The translations under genes and the position numbers were made by a program. Shown here in pieces: positions 8,777-20,064 of a stretch of 64,000 nucleotides of DNA; positions within the stretch are counted from its first letter, which is position 1, and every line of letters begins with the position of its first letter. The stretch comes from Gammaproteobacteria bacterium (ex Lamellibrachia satsuma) (GTDB taxonomy: Bacteria > Pseudomonadota > Gammaproteobacteria > Chromatiales > Chromatiaceae): positions 1,364,001 to 1,428,000 of the forward strand of contig CP053680.1 in assembly GCA_019623805.1 (NCBI GenBank), given 5' to 3'. The notes beneath the pieces were generated by a model, which saw only the letters and a list, made by a program, of their open reading frames with translations, was not told the origin of the DNA and made no database searches.

Positions 8777-8806
8777 CTACCGTCCGAAATCGAAACCGGA
8801 CGGTAG
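8777..8806 (-). terminator. Hairpin after fliC (probable terminator or attenuator)
   Basis: A 10-bp perfect stem, CTACCGTCCG at 8777-8786 and CGGACGGTAG at 8797-8806, lies 17 bases past the fliC stop. The following bases on the minus strand (TTGAACC) are not a strong U run, so read-through into flaG is likely. Confidence 0.6.
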
Positions 8807-8822
8807 CTGGGGCTTGTTACCG

Positions 8823-10241
8823 TTACTGCAGGAGCGACAGGACCATCTGCGGCTGAGAATTAGCCTGGGACAGCATCGCCACACCCGCCTGCTGCAGGAT
8901 CGACGAACGCGTCATGTTGGCTGTTTCAGCGGCAAAGTCCGCATCCATCACCCGCGAACGTGCAGCGGAGACATTTTCCGAAACATTCTGCAGATTGGAG
9001 ATGGTAGAGGACAGACGATTCTGCACCGCACCCAGATCAGCGCGGGTGTCGGCGATGAACTGCAGCGCGCCATCGATGATATCGATGGCCGTCTCAGCGC
9101 CTGACTGGCTGCCTACATCAACCGTACTCACGGCTGTCAGCGCACTGCTGCCGGTAGCAGCACCTAATATCGTGGCGAGACCACCTTCTGCATCTTCAAA
9201 GGAGAAGGCGCCGGGAGCCGACATGGTAACCGCACCATAAACCGTACCGGAGGCTGCTGCAGCTACAGCGTTACCGTCCATCGTCAGGGCCGGAGCACCA
9301 GCACCATTGGTGATAGAAACATCGTAACCCTGCTCATTCACCATGGTAATGCTAGCGCCACTTGAGACAGCGGTGATACCAGTAGTGGAAGCCTTGGCGT
9401 TGATCGCATCGGCGAGACCGGATAGATCTGCAGCACTGACCACATTGGCTGCGATGGTGACAGCAGCACCTTCATTCTTGCCTTCAAGGGTAAAGGAGAC
9501 AGAACCTGCGGCGGCGGTCAAAGTCGCTTCGGTGCGGGCATCCGAGCTCACACCTGTCGAGGATTGGACGGCGTTGATGGCATCAGAGATAGCCTTGGCA
9601 CTTGCGCCCAGTGCGGTGGCAGCGGTAGTGGCGGAACCGGTGGTACCGACTATAGTCAAACCATCGGCATCTGCAGCCAGGGCGTTGGTTGCGGCAGCAT
9701 TGTAGCCTTCGGTTGAAGCCACCTGATTGGTGCCCATATCGGCAGCAGATGCAGCACCGATGGAGACACTGATGGTCTCGTTGGCGTTGGCGCCAACATG
9801 GAACTTCTGTGAGGAGAAGGTACCATCAAACAGATTCTTGCCGTTGAAGGTGGTGGTGGACGCGATACGGTCCAGCTCCGCCTGCATCTGCACAATTTCT
9901 TTCTGCAGGTTGGCACGGTCTGCCGCACCGTTGGAGTCATTCGCTGATTGCACCGAAAGCTCACGCATACGCTGCAGGATATTGGTGGACTCCTGCATTG
10001 CCCCTTCAGCGGTCTGCGACAGGGAGATCGCATCGTTTGCGTTACGTACCGACTGGTTCAGACCACGTACCTGGGAAGACATACGGTCGCTGATCGCGAG
10101 ACCCGCCGCGTCGTCTTTCGCGCTGTTGATGCGCAGACCGGACGAAAGTCTTTCCATGGAGGTTGAGAGAGAGTTTTGGGTGCCGTTCAGATTGCGCTGT
10201 GCATTCAACGACATAATGTTTGTATTGACGACCATTGCCAT
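8823..10241 (-). CDS. fliC: Flagellin
   Basis: A 472-residue filament subunit. The conserved N-terminal D0/D1 part ([19 protein letters not shown], then [20 protein letters not shown]) and the C-terminal D0/D1 part ([20 protein letters not shown], ending SLLQ) flank a variable Ala/Gly/Thr-rich middle (residues about 180-370) that would be surface-exposed. The start at 10241 is preferred over a frame-open extension to 10277 because AAAGGAGA lies 7 bases upstream and the family starts there. It is the only flagellin gene in the window. Confidence 0.97.
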   Translation of the reverse strand: MAMVVNTNIMSLNAQRNLNGTQNSLSTSMERLSSGLRINSAKDDAAGLAISDRMSSQVRGLNQSVRNANDAISLSQTAEGAMQESTNILQRMRELSVQSANDSNGAADRANLQKEIVQMQAELDRIASTTTFNGKNLFDGTFSSQKFHVGANANETISVSIGAASAADMGTNQVASTEGYNAAATNALAADADGLTIVGTTGSATTAATALGASAKAISDAINAVQSSTGVSSDARTEATLTAAAGSVSFTLEGKNEGAAVTIAANVVSAADLSGLADAINAKASTTGITAVSSGASITMVNEQGYDVSITNGAGAPALTMDGNAVAAAASGTVYGAVTMSAPGAFSFEDAEGGLATILGAATGSSALTAVSTVDVGSQSGAETAIDIIDGALQFIADTRADLGAVQNRLSSTISNLQNVSENVSAARSRVMDADFAAETANMTRSSILQQAGVAMLSQANSQPQMVLSLLQ

Positions 10242-10536
10242 GATTGCTTCTCCTTTCCACCCGGCGATGTCTTGCATCGAGCCTGGGCGTTAGGTTGATA
10301 TTTAGCGGATATACTGTCGAATTCGACTGTATTTACCGCTTCCGGTTTCTGTAACGGCAGCGGCTAAGGGAACTTGAGGGATTTTTCAAAAATTGTCCGG
10401 CCACTATAGACGCCAGAAAAACAGATATAACCTATTGTTGTTAAATGAATATTTTTTAATTGCGCGAATAACAAACCAGCAATCGCCCGTCAACACGAGA
10501 ATTTTGTTCTCACATGAGTGAGTCCGTTTCACCCGG

Positions 10537-11403
10537 TCAGCCGTTGAAAAGCGTTTTTGCCAGCTCCTGGGTTCTCTCAAACTGTCGATCGATCTGTTGG
10601 ACAACCTTTTCAGCTGCCGGGACTGTTATTCCCAACCTCTCCAGACGGCTATCCGTGGCAGACCAGGGCGTCTCCTGCTGCACAGCGGTTACCAGAGAAA
10701 CCGCCACGCCTATCAGAGTGGCGGTTTCCCAGTAACCACCTTGGAAGGCGGACTCAGGATAGTGGGCCATCGCAGTTACAAGCTGTTCAGGAAGATGCCA
10801 GGTACCCCCCAAATATCCGCCGGCATAAACATCGTCGAAACCAATCAATCCGGTAAGGGCCTGACTCAGTGAGACGGAATCGTTCTCTTCAATGATCGTG
10901 TAGGCCTGATCCACCTCATCCGGCAGCTGATCCGTCAACCAAAGCAGTCCCAGACTGTGCAACAGACCAGCGGTACGAGCTGCAGAAGATTCAAGATTAT
11001 CCACCGATGAAGCCACCGGCGCTAACCAGGACGCCGCGTCAGCGGTCATGAGCGCGCGCGTCCAAAAAGATTCCGTGTTGAATCCGGGGCAGCGGCTCGG
11101 ATCGAAAGGAGAGGCGACGGCCAAGGCGATACTGGTACTTCTGACCACACCAAAACCCAGCCTGGAACAGGCCATTTCCAGCGCAGTAATGGTGCTCACT
11201 GGGGAAGACCAAGCCGAGTTGGCCAGCGCGATAAGACGTCCTGCAATGGTGGGAAAGCGCTCGATGATCTGCGCAAGTTCAGAGAACTCGATATTTTCGT
11301 CGGTCAATGCTTTTAACAAATATGATGCGCCAGGTGGCAAAACAGGGACTTGCCTGCGGCTCAATCTATCGAAGATGGATATTTCAGCACTCTCTACCAC
11401 CAT
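10537..11403 (-). CDS. HDOD domain protein
   Basis: A 288-residue protein made almost entirely of an HDOD domain, a catalytically degenerate HD fold used in signalling with c-di-GMP and chemotaxis proteins. Visible features are the N-terminal LPPGASYLLKALTDENIEFSEL, then RLIALANSAWSSP, GLLHSLGLLWL and LTGLIGFDDVYAGGYL. It begins 2 bases after the stop of the large kinase/EAL gene and is the last gene of that unit. No effector or output domain is fused to it, so it probably acts by protein contact. The specific partner cannot be read from sequence. Confidence 0.85.
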   Translation of the reverse strand: MVVESAEISIFDRLSRRQVPVLPPGASYLLKALTDENIEFSELAQIIERFPTIAGRLIALANSAWSSPVSTITALEMACSRLGFGVVRSTSIALAVASPFDPSRCPGFNTESFWTRALMTADAASWLAPVASSVDNLESSAARTAGLLHSLGLLWLTDQLPDEVDQAYTIIEENDSVSLSQALTGLIGFDDVYAGGYLGGTWHLPEQLVTAMAHYPESAFQGGYWETATLIGVAVSLVTAVQQETPWSATDSRLERLGITVPAAEKVVQQIDRQFERTQELAKTLFNG

Positions 11404-11405
11404 TG

Positions 11406-14400
11406 TTATTGATTCACTATAGGAAATGGAAGAACAGCCGCCTCTTCATCCCGCTCTTCCGGCAGGAAATGTTTTTGTGCCAGTGCCGGAATCTCTTCCG
11501 GAGGGACGGGGCGGCTGAAAAAATATCCCTGAATGGTATCGCAGCCGATTCCACTCAGCACCTTCACCTGCTCTTCCGTCTCGACGCCTTCCGCGATGAC
11601 ACTGTGACCAAGCGCACGGGCCACCCCAACGATGGTACCCAGCAGGATAGAGGACTCAGGATCCTTCAGCATGTCGGTAATGAACAGACGATCTATCTTA
11701 AGACAGGTGATCGGTAGATATTTAAGCGAGGCCAGGGAGGAGTAACCCGTGCCAAAGTCATCGATGGCGATTTTCAGACCCATCTCCCGCATGTTTTTAA
11801 ACACAGAAAGATTTTCACCCGTGGTCTGCACCACGCTTTCGGTGACCTCCAGTTCAAGATTCTCGGCCTGCCAACCCGTCTCCCGCAGAATCTGTTCAAC
11901 GGTAGTCACAATACCCGGATCCTGGATATGGGTCGGAGAGATATTCACCGACATCTGAAATAGAGGCAGCCCCATATCCTGCCAGGCTGCAGCCTGCTTG
12001 CAGGCAGTGCTCAGCGCCCACTCTCCCAACGTCTTGATCAAACCGATGCGTTCCGCAACGCTGATAAATTCCCCTGTTGAGATCATACCCTTGGTGGGGT
12101 GTTGCCACCGTGCCAGCGCTTCGACCCCAATCAGACGGCCACTTTGCACATCGATCTGAGGTTGGTAATAGAGCTCCAGTTCACGCCGTTCAAGCGCCAG
12201 ACGCAGGTCCTGTTCAATCTGCAAACGGTGCTCGGCCTGAGTGGTCAACTCGGGCTGGTAGAATGTATAGCGATGCTTGCCCTCCTCCTTGGCAGCATAC
12301 ATGGCGCTGTCGGCAGCCTTCAACAGGGCCTGCAGATTTTCACCATCCTGCGGGAAGTGGGCAATACCGATACTGCATCTTGGCCGAATCTGCTGCAAAC
12401 CCAGATCCACCGGCTGGTTGGTCTCCTGCAGACAGCGGCTGGCAACGTCAGCAGCGTCATACTCATCAGTGACATGGTCCACCAGGATGCAGAAGTCATC
12501 ACCACTCAGACGGGCCACGAAATCAGCACCCCGCAAAACTTTTTGCAGTCGCTGGGCAATGACCTTGAGCAGCTGATCGCCAATATCATGACCCAGACTG
12601 TCATTCACATCCTTGAAGCCATCAAGATCCAGGTACAACAGAGCAAAACGTTCCTTGCGCCGATGCGCTGCCTTGATAACATCTTCCAGATGTTTGTAGA
12701 AATAGGCCCGGCTTGCCAAGCCTGTCAGTTCATCGGAATAAGCCAGCTGACGGATACGCCTTTCGGATACTCTCTGCTGGGTGATGTCCTGAACCGTTCC
12801 CAGCACCACACCGTCCGCATCCGGTGCAAGATCCAGTTCCTGATGTACGATCACTGACTTATTGTTTTCGGTGAGTAATCGGTAATCGGTAGGATGCAGT
12901 GGCGCACCATCCACCACGGATGAGATGTTATCGCGGATAAAAGTCCGGTCATCCGGATGTATTCGATCCAGATATCCACCCAGATTATTACAGCAGGCAA
13001 CCTGGGAGGCCCCCAGCATTTTGGCCAGCTGCTTTGAAATCACCAGCTCATCGCGCTTTGCATCCCAGCGCCAATATCCCAGGGCGGCCATACGTTGTGC
13101 GCTGGCCAATTGCTCCTGGCTTTCGTGCAGTTCCTTGGAGTCCCGGGCAGCCCTGAGTTGAAAACGTATCCGGTGACTCAAAACATTGTAGTTAACCGGC
13201 TTGGTGATAAAACCGTCCGCGCCGGACTGGAAGGCCTGATTGACGGTTTCCATATCCTCCAGACCAGTGACCATGAGGATGGGGATAGTTCTAAATTCTC
13301 GCCTTTTCCTCAGGCGCCGACAGACCTCAAAGCCATCCATGCTATCCATAAGGGCATCGAGCAGGATGATATCCGGTATATTTTTTGCTGCCTGCTCAAG
13401 ACACTCTTCTCCGCTCGGCGCCTCATCAACCTCGAAACCGACTGCGCTCAATGCCTCATGGGTAGTAATACGGAAATTTGAATCATCATCCACCAGCAAA
13501 ATTCGTTCTCCACTCTGGTGAACCGTGGTAGCAGTAGCGAGGGTTTTTTGGGATTGCTCAGTTTCAGTGCACAGTGCATCGAGAATACTAGGCAACATGG
13601 CTTCAATGCTATCCACCAAATTGGGCGCAGTTGACAAATTCTTTTCGGCGGCTGCGGTCTCGAGCTGTTGGCAGTGTCGGGAAAAAAACATTGCCCCCAA
13701 ATTTGCACTACTCGATTTCAGGCTGTGGACAATCCCCCTGAGGCTCTCTGCATCATTATGTTCAAGCGCCTGGCGAAGCCTGGCAACATCATCAGGGGCC
13801 TGTTTTAGAAAGTGATTGACAGATTTCCCCAACACATCCCTTCCGCTCATTTCGCCCAACTGACGCAGCTGCGCCAAGGGGGCGGGATCGAGAACAGGAG
13901 AGTCTGAGACTTTCCCGGAAAGAGATGTCTCGCCGGTTTCCGCTTGCTCCGTGACTTCAACCTTAAGCCATTTTTTCAACAGCTCCGACAAGCGCTTCTG
14001 ACTGAAAGGTTTACTCAGATAGTCATTCATGCCGGCAACTTCACACTGTTCCTGAATGCCTTTCTGTACATCCGCAGTAAGTGCCACAATCGTAACCGGC
14101 TTTTGCCTCTTCTCCTGCTCAATGAGACGAATCTGACTGGTGGCGCTGAAGCCATCCATCTCCGGCATGTGGCAGTCCATCAGGATCAGATCATAGGTGT
14201 TTCGGGTAGCAGCTTCGACAGCTTCAAGACCATTCCCGGCCAAGTCCATCTCGCAGCCCAGCGCCAACAACATGGTGATGGCCACCTCCTGGTTCACCAG
14301 ATTATCCTCAGCCAGGAGAATCTTCCCATTCAGTTTTTCAGTAGTCTGACTTGCGTTGGCAACGGTGGCGACTTGTTCACCCATAACCTCCCGCAGGCAC

Positions 14401-16313
14401 AGCAGCAATTGCTGTTGGCGTACAGGTTTCTGTAGATGGCGGGCAATACCACACGCCTGGGCCATCGACGATTCCGCATCGAATTCTGTCGAACTGAGCA
14501 TCACCAGATGTGGCGCGGGTATGGACGAGTCATTGCGGATTGCACGTGCCAGTTCAAAGCCATCCATCTCCGGCATGTGCCAATCAAGCAGCACAATCTG
14601 GTAGGGGTCATCTCCGTCGGCGGCCTGACGCAGCCGTTCGAGCGCCTGTCGCCCTGAGTCAACACTGCCGTTCCTCATGCCCCAGGCGATGATCTGGTTG
14701 TGGAGAATCTCCCGGTTCGTAACGTGGTCGTCAACGATAAGAACACGGACACCTTCCAGGATATCGTGGTTCGGCGTTTGAGACCGTTCCTCTATTGCGG
14801 CCTCAAGTTCTATTTTGAAACTGAAATGCGCACCCTCCCCTGGCGCACTTTCAACCTCAATGGTGCCGCCCATGAGCTTGACAAGGCGACTGGCGATAGC
14901 CAGACCAAGACCCGTGCCACCAAACCGCCGTGTGGTGGAGCTGTCAGCCTGGCTGAAGGCATTGAAGATTTCACCCTGCTGCGAAATGGGAATACCGGGG
15001 CCGGTATCAGAGACTTCGAAGGCTATCTGCAGGCTGTTGACATGCCGTTCGCTGGTTCTTACCCAAAGACGCACCTCACCCCGTTTGGTGAATTTCACGG
15101 CATTTCCCAACAGGTTAACCAGAATCTGCCGTAATCGCACGGCATCGCCCCGAACCCATCGGGGCAAGTCAGGTGGCAGATTGGGAATCAGTTCAAGCCC
15201 CTTGCGATGGGCCTGGTTGGCCACCAGCTCCAGGGTGTCTTCCAACAGAGTTCGAAGATCGAAATCCTCTGTATTGAGTTGCAGTTTATCGGCCTCGATC
15301 TTGGAGAAATCGAGGATGTCATTGATAACCCCCAGCAGAGACTCTGCAGAACGATGAGCGGAATCCGCCAGACGGTGAGCACGCACGTCCAAACCGGTAT
15401 CCAGCAACAGCTCCGTCATACCCAGCACACCGTTCATGGGCGTGCGAATCTCATGGCTCATGGTGGCAAGAAATTCGCTCTTGGCCCGACTGGCAGCTTC
15501 TGCTGCCTCCTTGGCCTCCTGCAGACTTGCCGTGCGCTCAGAGACCTTCTGCTCCAGCCCCTCCCGGTAGGAAGACAGCTTTTTTTCACGCTCTTCAATC
15601 TGCTCCAACATGCTATTGAAGCGTTCGATGAGTGTGCCTATCTCATCGTTGTCGCCAGGCTGCAGCCGCAGACTGAAATTCTTCTGATCTGCGACATCCT
15701 GCATGCCGTTGACCAGGTTATTGATAGGACCCGAGATACGGCGTTGCATGGAGTATGAGAGAAGGTATACCCCCAGCATGATGCAGATCAGCAACAATCC
15801 CGCAATCTGCAGATTATCGCCGATACTGTCGTAGAGAGGAGTCAGACTCGCTTCAATGAACAGGTAGCCGATGACTTCATCATCCAGGGTAATGGATTTC
15901 AACAGATCCAGATCATCCCAGGTAAAACGGTGTTCTGACTCGCTCAACTGGCTCAGTTCTCTAAATACGGCCGTATCTTTTCCCATATGGGCTGCCACTT
16001 CAGGATTTAGCGCATAAGAGGCAAACACTTGCCAATCACTCTGATAGAGAACAGCACCTTGTATTGTCTTCTCTGCATCCAGGAACTGCAGCAGTTTATG
16101 CGCCGTCTTCGGGTCATCGAAAAAGAGCGCCGCAGTAGAGTTGCTACTGATGAAGTCCGCCAGCACGGAAATGCGCTCAACCAATGCCTTACGGTAGGAG
16201 ACGACTTCCATGGCCATATGGCTGACAGAGACAATCAACAGAGCGATGCCGCTGATCAACAGGATCATCCGTCTGATCTTTTGTGCGATGTTGATGTTAC
16301 TGAGAAAATCCAT
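11406..16313 (-). CDS. Hybrid sensor kinase fused to GGDEF-EAL output
   Basis: One 1635-residue polypeptide combining a full phosphorelay with a c-di-GMP module. Order: membrane segment (about 15-37), CHASE8-like periplasmic region (38-165), membrane segment (168-188), HAMP, HisKA (His287 in MSHEIRTP), HATPase (about 385-505), receiver 1 (Asp577), receiver 2 (Asp713), HPt (His863 in [11 protein letters not shown]), receiver 3 (Asp986), PAS (about 1075-1180), GGDEF (about 1190-1350) and EAL (about 1370-1620). The cyclase motif is SGDDF at 1270-1274 instead of GGDEF, so cyclase activity is doubtful. The EAL motifs [15 protein letters not shown] and EGVETEEQ are intact, so phosphodiesterase output is likely. 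It lies 8 bases after the YfiR-like gene. Confidence 0.92.
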   Translation of the reverse strand: MDFLSNINIAQKIRRMILLISGIALLIVSVSHMAMEVVSYRKALVERISVLADFISSNSTAALFFDDPKTAHKLLQFLDAEKTIQGAVLYQSDWQVFASYALNPEVAAHMGKDTAVFRELSQLSESEHRFTWDDLDLLKSITLDDEVIGYLFIEASLTPLYDSIGDNLQIAGLLLICIMLGVYLLSYSMQRRISGPINNLVNGMQDVADQKNFSLRLQPGDNDEIGTLIERFNSMLEQIEEREKKLSSYREGLEQKVSERTASLQEAKEAAEAASRAKSEFLATMSHEIRTPMNGVLGMTELLLDTGLDVRAHRLADSAHRSAESLLGVINDILDFSKIEADKLQLNTEDFDLRTLLEDTLELVANQAHRKGLELIPNLPPDLPRWVRGDAVRLRQILVNLLGNAVKFTKRGEVRLWVRTSERHVNSLQIAFEVSDTGPGIPISQQGEIFNAFSQADSSTTRRFGGTGLGLAIASRLVKLMGGTIEVESAPGEGAHFSFKIELEAAIEERSQTPNHDILEGVRVLIVDDHVTNREILHNQIIAWGMRNGSVDSGRQALERLRQAADGDDPYQIVLLDWHMPEMDGFELARAIRNDSSIPAPHLVMLSSTEFDAESSMAQACGIARHLQKPVRQQQLLLCLREVMGEQVATVANASQTTEKLNGKILLAEDNLVNQEVAITMLLALGCEMDLAGNGLEAVEAATRNTYDLILMDCHMPEMDGFSATSQIRLIEQEKRQKPVTIVALTADVQKGIQEQCEVAGMNDYLSKPFSQKRLSELLKKWLKVEVTEQAETGETSLSGKVSDSPVLDPAPLAQLRQLGEMSGRDVLGKSVNHFLKQAPDDVARLRQALEHNDAESLRGIVHSLKSSSANLGAMFFSRHCQQLETAAAEKNLSTAPNLVDSIEAMLPSILDALCTETEQSQKTLATATTVHQSGERILLVDDDSNFRITTHEALSAVGFEVDEAPSGEECLEQAAKNIPDIILLDALMDSMDGFEVCRRLRKRREFRTIPILMVTGLEDMETVNQAFQSGADGFITKPVNYNVLSHRIRFQLRAARDSKELHESQEQLASAQRMAALGYWRWDAKRDELVISKQLAKMLGASQVACCNNLGGYLDRIHPDDRTFIRDNISSVVDGAPLHPTDYRLLTENNKSVIVHQELDLAPDADGVVLGTVQDITQQRVSERRIRQLAYSDELTGLASRAYFYKHLEDVIKAAHRRKERFALLYLDLDGFKDVNDSLGHDIGDQLLKVIAQRLQKVLRGADFVARLSGDDFCILVDHVTDEYDAADVASRCLQETNQPVDLGLQQIRPRCSIGIAHFPQDGENLQALLKAADSAMYAAKEEGKHRYTFYQPELTTQAEHRLQIEQDLRLALERRELELYYQPQIDVQSGRLIGVEALARWQHPTKGMISTGEFISVAERIGLIKTLGEWALSTACKQAAAWQDMGLPLFQMSVNISPTHIQDPGIVTTVEQILRETGWQAENLELEVTESVVQTTGENLSVFKNMREMGLKIAIDDFGTGYSSLASLKYLPITCLKIDRLFITDMLKDPESSILLGTIVGVARALGHSVIAEGVETEEQVKVLSGIGCDTIQGYFFSRPVPPEEIPALAQKHFLPEERDEEAAVLPFPIVNQ

Positions 16314-16321
16314 TGTTCTGC

Positions 16322-16906
16322 TTAGTTGTCCGGTGAATCCAAAACCGTAGCCAAATCCAAAAGAGGAGCTGCAATCTTCAGGCCTGACCTTCTGGCGCTC
16401 TCAAGGTTGATCAGGAAACCAATGCGTTTATTGCCACGGGTGAACTCAATGATGCCGCCCTGTTCTGCAAAACCTTCTGTATCACCCAAGGTCAGTATCG
16501 GCCGGCCTTTCAATTTCTGAAGGATGGCCCCCATAAAGGCCCGTTTGGATTTGCTGATAAAAACCACCTTACAGCTATCACCAATGGACTCGGACTGGGT
16601 AAAACGGCGAACCCGCACTGTCCGACCGGCAGCCTTACGCTGCTCCAGGGCATCAAGAGCCGAGCCGAAAACGTCCTCACCCAGCACACAGATGCCAAAA
16701 CTCCCGGACTTGTCAGTGCCCGAGGGGGTAGGCCATTCAACGAATTTACTCAGTTTGTAGACCAGCGCGGCCTTGAGCTTGTATTCCGTGTTGGGGGGAG
16801 CCGCAATAAGCTGCAGCGGCAACAGCACCATCAACAGCCACAGACAGCACAGTCTGAGCCTTGGCAGCCATTGGGGTGCAACTTGTGAGGGTAATTCAAG
16901 CATCAT
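16322..16906 (-). CDS. YfiR-like periplasmic protein (DUF4154)
   Basis: A 194-residue exported protein with a membrane-spanning signal (residues about 15-35, ending LIAA). Mature features fit the DUF4154/YfiR family: [33 protein letters not shown], and the later [16 protein letters not shown]. YfiR represses the membrane cyclase YfiN (TpbB) from the periplasm in Pseudomonas; homologues are often linked to TonB receptors and sensor proteins. Here the next gene encodes a membrane kinase with a periplasmic CHASE8-like domain, so that protein is the natural partner (inference). Confidence 0.88.
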   Translation of the reverse strand: MMLELPSQVAPQWLPRLRLCCLWLLMVLLPLQLIAAPPNTEYKLKAALVYKLSKFVEWPTPSGTDKSGSFGICVLGEDVFGSALDALEQRKAAGRTVRVRRFTQSESIGDSCKVVFISKSKRAFMGAILQKLKGRPILTLGDTEGFAEQGGIIEFTRGNKRIGFLINLESARRSGLKIAAPLLDLATVLDSPDN

Positions 16907-16941
16907 GCTTTAGAACCATTCGGCATCCAATCCGGCGTTAA

Positions 16942-18981
16942 TCAGAAATCCACACGTACCTGGCCATAGACCGCGCGTTCCATCTCAGTCTGAATGAAGT
17001 AGAGATCTCCAACATACTCCGGGTGATGGTTGTCCTGCAGGTTTTGCCCAACCAATGAGAGTTCCAGATTATTCTGCGGGCGCCATGCGAGCCGGGCATT
17101 CATACTGATGTAAGCGCTGACAGGAATATCCACTGTCATACTGGGTCTTTTCAAATCACCCACATAGTAGGCCCAGAGATCCAACGATACGTTGTGACCA
17201 AGATCCATCAATGAACGCAGAGACATTTGATGTTTTGGGCTGCCGCCGTTACCGACGAGAGCCTGGTCTTCCTCAAAGCTGGAGACCTGGATAAAGCTGT
17301 AGTTGGACAGCAGCCGCCACCACTCCAGCGGTCTCCAGTCCACAGCCAGTTCCAGGCCATAATTGTGAGCAGAGAGGTTGTTACTATACCTGAGGTCCGT
17401 GAGAGGATTTGCGGGATCGATATCCTGGAAACTCTGGAGGTTGTCATAGTCGTTGTAAAACAGTGCCAGATCGAAGGAGATATTCTCTCTGGGCTGCAGT
17501 CGATAGCCGATCTCGTAGGCCAACAGCGCTTCGGATCCGAAGTCTTCATTGCCTATGGCGTGGATCTCTGCGGGAGGAAACGGGTGCGGAAGCGGTACGA
17601 CTGTGGCAATGTTAGATGAGCCAGATTCAAGGCTGGATGGTGTTCTTACCGCCCGGGAGACCGCCCCCCACAAGGTGCTGCGGTCATCCGGCAGCCAGAC
17701 CAGGCGGGCGCTGGGTTGCACCTCAAGGCCGGTGAAATCCGTATGCTCGAATTTCGAGCCCAGGGTCAGGCGCAGGGTTTGCGGCAGCAGTTCGATCTCA
17801 TCCTGCACAAAGGCACTGTAGAGATTCAAACTGTTGGGATAGATAGCGATCATGTAGGTATTATCAAACGCCTCTTCTATATGACGATAACCCAAACCCC
17901 AGATGATATCGTGACTCTCAAATGCCCTGAACTGATGCTGAAAGTCCAGATCCAGGGTGTCGTGGCTCTGTTTGATATACCCCTCTGAGCGTTCGGTATG
18001 GTCATAATAGAGCTGTAGTGCGGTACTGGCCTGTGCAGAGAGTTGGTGGTTCCATTTACCCAACAGGTTCCAGCCGGAAGAGTCGACCTTGTCCGGCGTG
18101 TTCGCCGCCAGAAAGGTGGGGGCGAATACGGCATTGGCCGGGTCGCTGGGATCCATCCAGAAATTGACCTTCTGATTCTCATCGGCATCGTAGAGATCCC
18201 CCTGAAGACTCCAACTGTCGACCTCTGTGGCTTGGCCATCAACACGAAAACCGCCACGCAGACTTTTCCAGTCATCCCCCGCATCACCGTAGATGTCGGA
18301 AGCATAGGATTTGTCCCGGTCGTTGTATTTCAGGTAGAAACGGGCATAGGTATCCGACGCCACTTCAGCCCCATAACGCAGGCTGGCGAAAGACTTCTCC
18401 TCATTTCCTGCACCGGCCACCAGCAAGCCGCCCTGGGTCTCTCCCGCATGCCTGGTGATGATATTGATCACACCGTTTACCGCATTGGCGCCCCACACCG
18501 TCGCACCGGGACCACGGATGACTTCAATGCGATCGATATCTTCCAGCAGGGTGTCCTGGGCATCCCAGTAGACCCCGGAAAAAGTTGGAGTGTAAACCGA
18601 TCGCCCATCGATCATCACCAACAGTTTGTTGGCGAATTGACCGGTGAACCCACGACTGCTGATAGCCCATTTATTGGCATCGATTCGGCCCACCTGGATA
18701 CCAGGCGCCAATCTTAGTGCCTCGGGAATACTGGTGACGCCGGAGCGCCGGATATCCTCCTGGGAGATGACAAAAACCGCTGCGGCCACCTCGTTAAGTC
18801 GCTGTTTTTTCTTTGAGACTGAGGTGACCTCCATGGATAGCAGGTCTTCCAGATCCAGTTCCAAATAGGACTCCAGCGACTCTTCAGCTGAGACCGGAGC
18901 GGATAGCAGAACGGATGACAAAAGAGAGGACAGGAGCAGTTGGCGCTCGTCATGAAACATCGACATTTTCAAAACACTCAT
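16942..18981 (-). CDS. TonB-dependent outer-membrane receptor
   Basis: A receptor of about 679 residues with an N-terminal signal ending near PVSA and then a plug domain: SVSKKKQRLNEVAAAVFVIS, GFTGQFANKLLVMIDGRSVY and IDRIEVIRGPGATVWGANAV. The 22-strand barrel ends with Phe (GQVRVDF), as expected for Bam-mediated insertion. The substrate cannot be named from sequence. The frame stays open to 19038, but the start at 18981 (MSVLKMSMF) sits right before the signal; the translation start is not certain. It lies 35 bases upstream of the yfiR-like gene, forming the first gene of a four-gene unit with the kinase and HDOD genes. Confidence 0.9.
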   Translation of the reverse strand: MSVLKMSMFHDERQLLLSSLLSSVLLSAPVSAEESLESYLELDLEDLLSMEVTSVSKKKQRLNEVAAAVFVISQEDIRRSGVTSIPEALRLAPGIQVGRIDANKWAISSRGFTGQFANKLLVMIDGRSVYTPTFSGVYWDAQDTLLEDIDRIEVIRGPGATVWGANAVNGVINIITRHAGETQGGLLVAGAGNEEKSFASLRYGAEVASDTYARFYLKYNDRDKSYASDIYGDAGDDWKSLRGGFRVDGQATEVDSWSLQGDLYDADENQKVNFWMDPSDPANAVFAPTFLAANTPDKVDSSGWNLLGKWNHQLSAQASTALQLYYDHTERSEGYIKQSHDTLDLDFQHQFRAFESHDIIWGLGYRHIEEAFDNTYMIAIYPNSLNLYSAFVQDEIELLPQTLRLTLGSKFEHTDFTGLEVQPSARLVWLPDDRSTLWGAVSRAVRTPSSLESGSSNIATVVPLPHPFPPAEIHAIGNEDFGSEALLAYEIGYRLQPRENISFDLALFYNDYDNLQSFQDIDPANPLTDLRYSNNLSAHNYGLELAVDWRPLEWWRLLSNYSFIQVSSFEEDQALVGNGGSPKHQMSLRSLMDLGHNVSLDLWAYYVGDLKRPSMTVDIPVSAYISMNARLAWRPQNNLELSLVGQNLQDNHHPEYVGDLYFIQTEMERAVYGQVRVDF

Positions 18982-19119
18982 TGCGGGGCTCTTTTCCAGC
19001 AGGCCTGAACGGGGCATAACCGATCGACTGGTTGCCAATCACCTTGTTCTATCGGCTGAGTGCAGAATTTCTTTACAAATAAGCGAGTCCGCCACAAGCA
19101 GACGGAGTGGTTTATGCAT

Positions 19120-19136
19120 GGTGCGCATGGCGCACC
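19120..19136. repeat. REP-like single hairpin, GGTGCGCATGGCGCACC
   Basis: A 17-base palindrome with arms GGTGCGC and GCGCACC. The same word recurs at 33660 and, as a two-arm element, at 57513-57590. Confidence 0.8.
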
Positions 19137-19141
19137 AAACG

Positions 19142-20059
19142 CTATAGGTAGTTGAACAGAGACAACCCCTGGAGCTTCACAAAAGACTGCTGGGCCGCCT
19201 GCAATACCAGTAGCTCTTGCTGATAGCGGCTCAGGGCTTCGGCCATATCCAGATCCTCCACTTCAGACTGCGCAGTCTTCATGGTTAACAGAAAATCCTC
19301 ATTGACCGTGGACTGTTCCTCTATCGCGTTCAGCCGCGTACCGACTGTCGCCCGAACATTTGTGGTGTGTACCTGCCCGATCTGGATATCATCCAGCAGC
19401 GCTGCGTTGGGGGAATCGGCTTCCAACCCGGTGGCGATCTGATGCACCGTCTCGAACAGATTTCGTTTGACGGGAAGAGGTGGCGTGGTGCTTGTGTCGA
19501 GATTCATGAAAACATCGAAGCCGTTGTCCCTGTCCTGAATCCTGCGATCAGCAGCAATCTGCAGCTGTCTTGACCCCATGTCACCACTATAGGCATAGGT
19601 GCCATCCACCGGATTGCTGAAAGGCGGCTGATCTGCATTGTAACCGGCAAAGATATACTCGCCGTTACTATCCTTGGTGTTAGCCAGGGAGAGCAGCTCA
19701 TCATTAAGCAGGCGCACCTCGGTGGCTATATCCCTGCGTTGGTCCTCGGTAAGTATGTCATTCTGGCCCTGGATCGCCAGTTCGTGAACCCGCTGCAAAA
19801 TATTGCCGGTGCTTGCCAACACTGTTTCTTCCAGCTCAAGACGCGCACGGGCACGGTCAGCGTTGTCCTGGTATTGATCAACCTTGCTGATGGAACTCTT
19901 CAGATCGAGCAGATAAGCAGAACCTGCTGGATCGTCTTTGGGACTGAGGATACGTTTTCCGGATGAGATCTGATCCTGGGTATTACTCAGTTTAGTCTGC
20001 TGCTCCAGCATACTGCTGATACCTTTATCAAACAGCATGTTGGTGGAGATGCGTAACAT
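19142..20059 (-). CDS. flgL: Flagellar hook-filament junction protein FlgL (HAP3)
   Basis: The 305-residue protein begins MLRISTNMLFDKGISSMLEQ with the flagellin-like heptad region SNTQDQISSGKRILSPKDDP. It ends EALSRYQQELLVLQAAQQSF followed by SLFNYL, the HAP3 C-terminus. It joins hook and filament together with FlgK. It is the last gene of the flgB-flgL cluster, 5 bases after the flgK stop. Confidence 0.95.
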   Translation of the reverse strand: MLRISTNMLFDKGISSMLEQQTKLSNTQDQISSGKRILSPKDDPAGSAYLLDLKSSISKVDQYQDNADRARARLELEETVLASTGNILQRVHELAIQGQNDILTEDQRRDIATEVRLLNDELLSLANTKDSNGEYIFAGYNADQPPFSNPVDGTYAYSGDMGSRQLQIAADRRIQDRDNGFDVFMNLDTSTTPPLPVKRNLFETVHQIATGLEADSPNAALLDDIQIGQVHTTNVRATVGTRLNAIEEQSTVNEDFLLTMKTAQSEVEDLDMAEALSRYQQELLVLQAAQQSFVKLQGLSLFNYL

Positions 20060-20064
20060 ATCAA

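Noticed and set aside
10242..10420. Sigma-28 or sigma-54 promoter for fliC
   Set aside because: Best candidates (TAAATACA-N11-CAGTATAT, and TGGCCGG...TTTTTG) miss key bases: no GCCGATAA-like -10 and no GC at the -12. The palindrome GTCGAATTCGAC is there, but I cannot assign a role.
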